In this document: in pieces, positions 5,339 through 8,310 of the stretch
Layout: every line of letters starts with the position of its first letter
Position numbering within the stretch: position 1 is the first letter of the stretch
Source of the DNA: Phycisphaeraceae bacterium
GTDB taxonomy: Bacteria; Planctomycetota; Phycisphaerae; Phycisphaerales; UBA1924
Length of the DNA stretch: 8,310 bases
NCBI GenBank assembly: GCA_009827205.1
Contig: WUAK01000117.1
Coordinates: 1 to 8,310, forward strand
Direction of reading: 5' to 3'
Translations under genes and position numbers: made by a program
Notes under the pieces: model-generated
Databases searched by the model: none
What the model was told of the DNA's origin: nothing
Seen by the model: only the letters and a program-made list of their open reading frames with translations

Positions 5339-6259
5339 CGAGATCACTTGTGATACTGCAGCACAGAGACAAAGTCTGTAGAGAACCCGTGCTCCGACAT
5401 TCGCGTCCCACTCGCTCCCGTCGGGCGATGGGGCGACCTCGACTAGGTCAAACCCTACGACACGCTTGCCGCTCTCTGCGACCACTTGCAGCAGCATGAC
5501 AGCCTGATTGAAACTGAGCCCTCCAGGGACGGGTGTGCCCGTTCCTGGGCAGAGTGCGGGATCAAGGCCGTCGATGTCAAACGTGATATACACGTTGTCA
5601 GGGAGAATCGAGACAGATTCGATGCAGAGGTCCTTGAACGACCTCCCCGCGTCGGTCGCTTCGAAAATCATGTGGTCTCGCAGCACCACGATTCTGCCGT
5701 CGGCATTGTCGACGACCCCCTGCTCTTCATCGCAATAGTCGCGAATCCCAAACTGCACAAGCCTGGTGACCTCGGGGCATAAGTCGATCACATTTCGCAT
5801 GACTGAGGCGTGAGAGTACGTGTAACCCTCGTACGCCTTACGCAGGTCCATGTGCGCATCGATCTGCAGAACGCCTAACTCACCCGGTTGCTGGGACGCG
5901 GCTTGGATTGCACCGAGCGAGACGCTGTGCTCTCCACCGAGGAGTGCAGGGATCTGCCCTCGCATGAGAGCATCGAGAGTCCGCCGTTGTGTTTCGGCCC
6001 GGATCTGTTCGCCAACGACGTTTGCATCCGCTCCAAGATGAACTACTGCAGGCTCGTCAACAAAGACTCCGAGAGCAGTGCGGTCCATATTGAAACGTGG
6101 TTCTTTGTAATCGAGCTGTTCGTAGGCGTTGAGGATGATTTCAGGGCCTCTTCTCGTGCCCTTGCCGTAGGACGCTGTTCCGTCGTAGCAGACAGGTGTG
6201 ACGAGCACCGTGGCGTTCTCTCGAGTACAGGCAGTTTCAAAGATTGGACGGCCGAACAT
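5294..6259 (-). CDS. speB: Agmatinase-like ureohydrolase (arginase family)
   Basis: Manganese enzyme of the arginase/agmatinase fold; agmatinases convert agmatine to putrescine and urea. With ATG at 6259 it has 321 residues. All metal ligands are visible: H111 in GGEHS, D134, H136 and D138 in IDAHMDLR, D228 and D230 in FDIDGLDP. The C-terminal GFDLVEVAP and EWDANVGARVLYRL are typical of one agmatinase branch. Agmatinase is preferred over arginase, guanidinase or formimidoylglutamase, but substrate cannot be proven. The frame extends upstream to ATG 6292, but 6259 is favoured because it has GAGGA six bases upstream and joins the M61 stop as TGATG. No other polyamine gene is visible nearby. The 3' end overlaps the convergent M50 gene. 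Confidence 0.88.
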   Translation of the reverse strand: MFGRPIFETACTRENATVLVTPVCYDGTASYGKGTRRGPEIILNAYEQLDYKEPRFNMDRTALGVFVDEPAVVHLGADANVVGEQIRAETQRRTLDALMRGQIPALLGGEHSVSLGAIQAASQQPGELGVLQIDAHMDLRKAYEGYTYSHASVMRNVIDLCPEVTRLVQFGIRDYCDEEQGVVDNADGRIVVLRDHMIFEATDAGRSFKDLCIESVSILPDNVYITFDIDGLDPALCPGTGTPVPGGLSFNQAVMLLQVVAESGKRVVGFDLVEVAPSPDGSEWDANVGARVLYRLCLCAAVSQVISSEDTRNGRNAKRRD

Positions 6260-8061
6260 CAATCGTCCTCGGGCCAGGGCTGCCCGATCCAATCCTCGAA
6301 GTGAACACGCTGGGATTCGGTCGGCTCATCTGTGAGATCGAGGTCGTATCTCTGGCTGACTTTGCCATCTATTTTGAATTGAACCTCGCGGTACTTGCCC
6401 CGTCTGAACACACCCAGAGTGACCAAGTCTCCTATCTCAGAGTCGTCGAGGATGTCAGTCCATTTGCCGGCGTCAAGCCGAACCCCGTCCGCGGAAACAA
6501 TCTCGTCATCGAGGATCAGACCTGCTTCGAACGCCGGACTGTCATCATAGATACGAGACACAACGGTCCTGCCGCCAGAGTCACTCAAGGAGACGCCAGC
6601 GAATGGCTCTGGATCTGGATCTTGGAGTTTGAGTTCGAGGCCCACCGTGCGAAGAAGATCCTCGAGCGGAATCTGCTCTACACCTGAGATGTGCCGTTCG
6701 AAGAACTCATCGACACTTGTTCCCGCGACCTCGGCAACGGTCTCCTGGAACTGCTCCGGTGTGTACCCGCCCACTTCGTACGGATAGCGCTCGTTCATCA
6801 GTCGCATGACATCATCGAAAGAACTTACCCCTTGAGTTTCGCTGCGGATGAGCATGTCGAGTGCGAGCGAAATGATGTGACCCTGCGTGTAGATGCTGAC
6901 GTTTGTGTTCCGGTGGTCTGGGCTGCTCGGTCCCCAGAATTTGAGCCACGCGTCGTAGCTTGCCTGTTCGACCGTTGTCATCGCTCGACCTGGGTTCCCT
7001 CGCACGCTGCCGATTGAGCCCGCGACAGCGTCGAGGTAGTTCTGGATGCTCCGCTGCCCGGTTCGAGCCAAGAGGAGATCGTCGTAGTAGCTCGTCGAGC
7101 CCTCGGCCACCCAAAGCTGGGTTGTGTAGTTTTCTTTGTCGTAGTCGTAGGGGGTAATCCCAGCGGGTCTGAAGTTCTTTACATTCCAGGTGTGGAAGAA
7201 CTCATGTGCAACCAGCCCAAGAAAGCCTCTATACCGCGATTCACTCGTAAACGAGCCCGGGCGGGTTTGCATAATTGTTGAGTTGAGATGCTCGGTACCG
7301 CCTCCGATGCCGTCAGCGCTGTGGATAAGAAAGACGTAGCGGTCGAAATGGTTTGACTGGAAGATGTCCATGCAGGCTTGAGCGATCTTCCTAAAATCAT
7401 CGCTGAGTTCTTCGTCGGTCTTTGCACACTCGCCCCAGATCACGATCTCGAAATCGACGTCTTCGAGTTTAAACTCGATGAGGCGGTGCTCTCCGATCTC
7501 GATGGGGCTGTCTACTAAGACATCAAAGTTTGCGGCCACGAGCGCGTTCTCTGAATCAGCCTTCGCGAGCCCACTGGCGACTTGCCAGTCTCCAAGCCCA
7601 TCGAATCTGACGATGTGCTCATCGAGGCGCCGATCAGGGTTCATAACAAATATGCTCGACCCGTTCAGGAATACGTGCGAGTCGTCTGCGTGTCTTGTTC
7701 GGAGACCGAGCTCGTTGGCAAAAATGTCATAGCCGAACGTCACGCTCTCGGCTCCGACCGAATCAACGACCCATGCGTTCTTACGGATTTTCTCGACAGG
7801 CAGAGGCTGGCCAGACTGATCAACCGCGTCGAACGTGCGGACGGTCGCAGCGAAGTCAAGAATGCCGTACCTACCGGGCCTCCAAGTGGGCAGCACGAAC
7901 TCGGCTTTCTCGCCTGGCTGGTCGATCGTCGCCTCGATACGGACAATCTGGTTTCTGGCTCGGTCGAGCCGAACCGTGTAATCAACACCCGGCTGGGCAG
8001 CACAGGCCGGGAGCAGTATCGCTGTCATGAGAAGAAACAGGGAAGAACGAATCGTTGTCAT
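6259..8061 (-). CDS. Exported M61-family aminopeptidase-type protease with PDZ domain
   Basis: A 600-residue protein from ATG 8061. Residues 1-22 form a signal peptide (RSSLFLLMTAILLPACAAQ); C20 could be a lipoprotein cysteine, although Pro at -2 is atypical, and signal peptidase I cleavage after ACA is the alternative. An N-terminal beta domain (about 27-200) contains FVLPTWRPGRYGILDFA, typical of M61 proteins. The catalytic domain has HEFFHTWN (H286, E287, H290) followed by VKNFRP, and E320 in LWVAEGSTSYYDD as third zinc ligand. A PDZ domain lies at about 486-566 (SPAFEAGLILDDEIVSADG). Described M61 members include the glycyl aminopeptidase of Sphingomonas; the substrate here is unknown. 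It probably acts outside the cytoplasmic membrane. The stop overlaps the ureohydrolase start as TGATG. Confidence 0.93.
   Translation of the reverse strand: MTTIRSSLFLLMTAILLPACAAQPGVDYTVRLDRARNQIVRIEATIDQPGEKAEFVLPTWRPGRYGILDFAATVRTFDAVDQSGQPLPVEKIRKNAWVVDSVGAESVTFGYDIFANELGLRTRHADDSHVFLNGSSIFVMNPDRRLDEHIVRFDGLGDWQVASGLAKADSENALVAANFDVLVDSPIEIGEHRLIEFKLEDVDFEIVIWGECAKTDEELSDDFRKIAQACMDIFQSNHFDRYVFLIHSADGIGGGTEHLNSTIMQTRPGSFTSESRYRGFLGLVAHEFFHTWNVKNFRPAGITPYDYDKENYTTQLWVAEGSTSYYDDLLLARTGQRSIQNYLDAVAGSIGSVRGNPGRAMTTVEQASYDAWLKFWGPSSPDHRNTNVSIYTQGHIISLALDMLIRSETQGVSSFDDVMRLMNERYPYEVGGYTPEQFQETVAEVAGTSVDEFFERHISGVEQIPLEDLLRTVGLELKLQDPDPEPFAGVSLSDSGGRTVVSRIYDDSPAFEAGLILDDEIVSADGVRLDAGKWTDILDDSEIGDLVTLGVFRRGKYREVQFKIDGKVSQRYDLDLTDEPTESQRVHFEDWIGQPWPEDD
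6266..6270 (-). promoter_or_regulatory. Ribosome binding site fixing the ureohydrolase start
   Basis: On the minus strand GAGGA lies six bases before ATG 6259, inside the last codons of the M61 gene. It supports this start over the upstream in-frame ATG at 6292. Confidence 0.6.
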
Positions 8062-8066
8062 GCGGT

Positions 8067-8071
8067 TCTCC
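8067..8071 (-). promoter_or_regulatory. Ribosome binding site fixing the M61 start
   Basis: GGAGA on the minus strand lies five bases before ATG 8061, and that ATG begins a clean signal peptide. This decides against the in-frame ATG at 8118, which would add 19 polar residues in front of the signal. Confidence 0.7.
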
Positions 8072-8099
8072 GAGAATTGCTGGATACACTTTATGCGAT

Positions 8100-8310
8100 A
8101 TGTCCCAGCCCCGACCAACTTGCACAGGTACCGACTTTCTCTGCGAGGGTGGGCGTCTGATCGGCATGGTCCATGTCGGGGCGACGCCAGGAACGCCCCG
8201 TTCGGTATTATCAGTGAGTGAGCTGGTAGAAGAGGCGGCTACTGAGGCGAAGAAGCTCGCTCAAGCCGGCTTTGACGGACTCATCGTCGAGAATATGCAC
8301 GACGCCCCTT
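8100..8310 (+). CDS. btpA: BtpA/SgcQ family TIM-barrel protein (partial, 5' end only)
   Basis: Seventy codons are visible before the right edge. The family's N-terminal signature is clear: LIGMVHVGATPGTPRS (20-35), then a helix with LVEEAATEAKKLAQAGFDG (42-60) and LIVENMHDAP (61-70), corresponding to the IGMVH..PLPG and A.AL...G.DG...EN..D.P strings of BtpA proteins. The family is named for BtpA, needed for photosystem I accumulation in cyanobacteria, but it is widespread in non-photosynthetic bacteria, where its function is unsettled. No photosynthesis is implied here. Start: ATG at 8100 gives a leader of usual length before the first motif; an internal ATG at 8166 would cut into the motif. 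No good ribosome binding site precedes 8100. It is divergent from the M61 gene with only 38 bp between starts. Confidence 0.85.
   Translation, partial: MSQPRPTCTGTDFLCEGGRLIGMVHVGATPGTPRSVLSVSELVEEAATEAKKLAQAGFDGLIVENMHDAP

Noticed and set aside
6260..6292. Upstream ATG (6292) as ureohydrolase start
   Set aside because: It would overlap the M61 gene by 34 bp and add 11 residues outside the family pattern; ATG 6259 has a ribosome binding site and TGATG coupling.
7573..7589. 6-bp hairpin ACTGGC/GCCAGT inside the M61 gene
   Set aside because: Short, internal to coding sequence and expected by chance in several kilobases of GC-rich DNA.
8062..8118. Upstream ATG (8118) as M61 start
   Set aside because: It puts 19 polar residues before a clean signal peptide and overlaps the btpA start; ATG 8061 has GGAGA at correct spacing.
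1..8310. Defence system, phage, insertion sequence, CRISPR or biosynthetic cluster
   Set aside because: No transposase, integrase, nuclease, toxin, repeat array or synthase domain is visible on either strand.

Overview
The window is compact, moderately GC-rich bacterial chromosome with no RNA genes, mobile elements, CRISPR arrays or long non-coding stretches; the longest gap between genes is about 100 bases. The gene mix points to Planctomycetota, probably class Phycisphaerae. The main signs are two ECF sigma/anti-sigma modules, a protein whose outer domain looks like the DG-motif pseudopilins common in that group, a BtpA-family protein, and an agmatinase with the EWDANVGAR ending. This is inferred from protein character, not from a marker phylogeny.

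Left part (1-1479, minus strand): a tightly coupled operon of ECF sigma factor, single-pass membrane protein (likely anti-sigma), and a secreted, highly charged, Arg-rich protein that runs off the left edge. Both junctions are ATGA overlaps. Next (1548-3773, plus strand) is a second, divergent module: a small DUF4286 protein, a second ECF sigma factor, and a 405-residue single-pass protein joined to it by a GTGA overlap. That last protein appears to be an anti-sigma factor whose outer domain is pseudopilin-like. All three genes of this module use TTG or GTG starts. A 9-bp perfect hairpin covers the end of the DUF4286 gene, and a second possible hairpin covers the ribosome binding site of sigma factor 2.

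Middle part (3774-5338, plus strand): rpmI and rplT (ribosomal proteins bL35 and uL20) behind a plausible promoter, with no infC in front, followed closely by an M50 site-2-type intramembrane protease. bL35 has an unusual Ala/Lys-rich C-terminal tail. The protease may ride on ribosomal-protein transcription, and it is a candidate for cutting the nearby membrane anti-sigma factors, although nothing in the sequence proves that.

Right part (5294-8061, minus strand): an exported M61 glycyl-aminopeptidase-type protease with a PDZ domain, coupled by TGATG to an agmatinase-like ureohydrolase. The ureohydrolase gene overlaps the M50 gene tail-to-tail by 45 bp. Divergent from the M61 gene is the 5' end of a btpA-family gene, cut by the right edge.

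The most unusual item is the sigma module with the pseudopilin-like anti-sigma factor and its hairpin-rich, non-AUG expression signals. Everything else is recognisable housekeeping or known-family content in an unusual arrangement.
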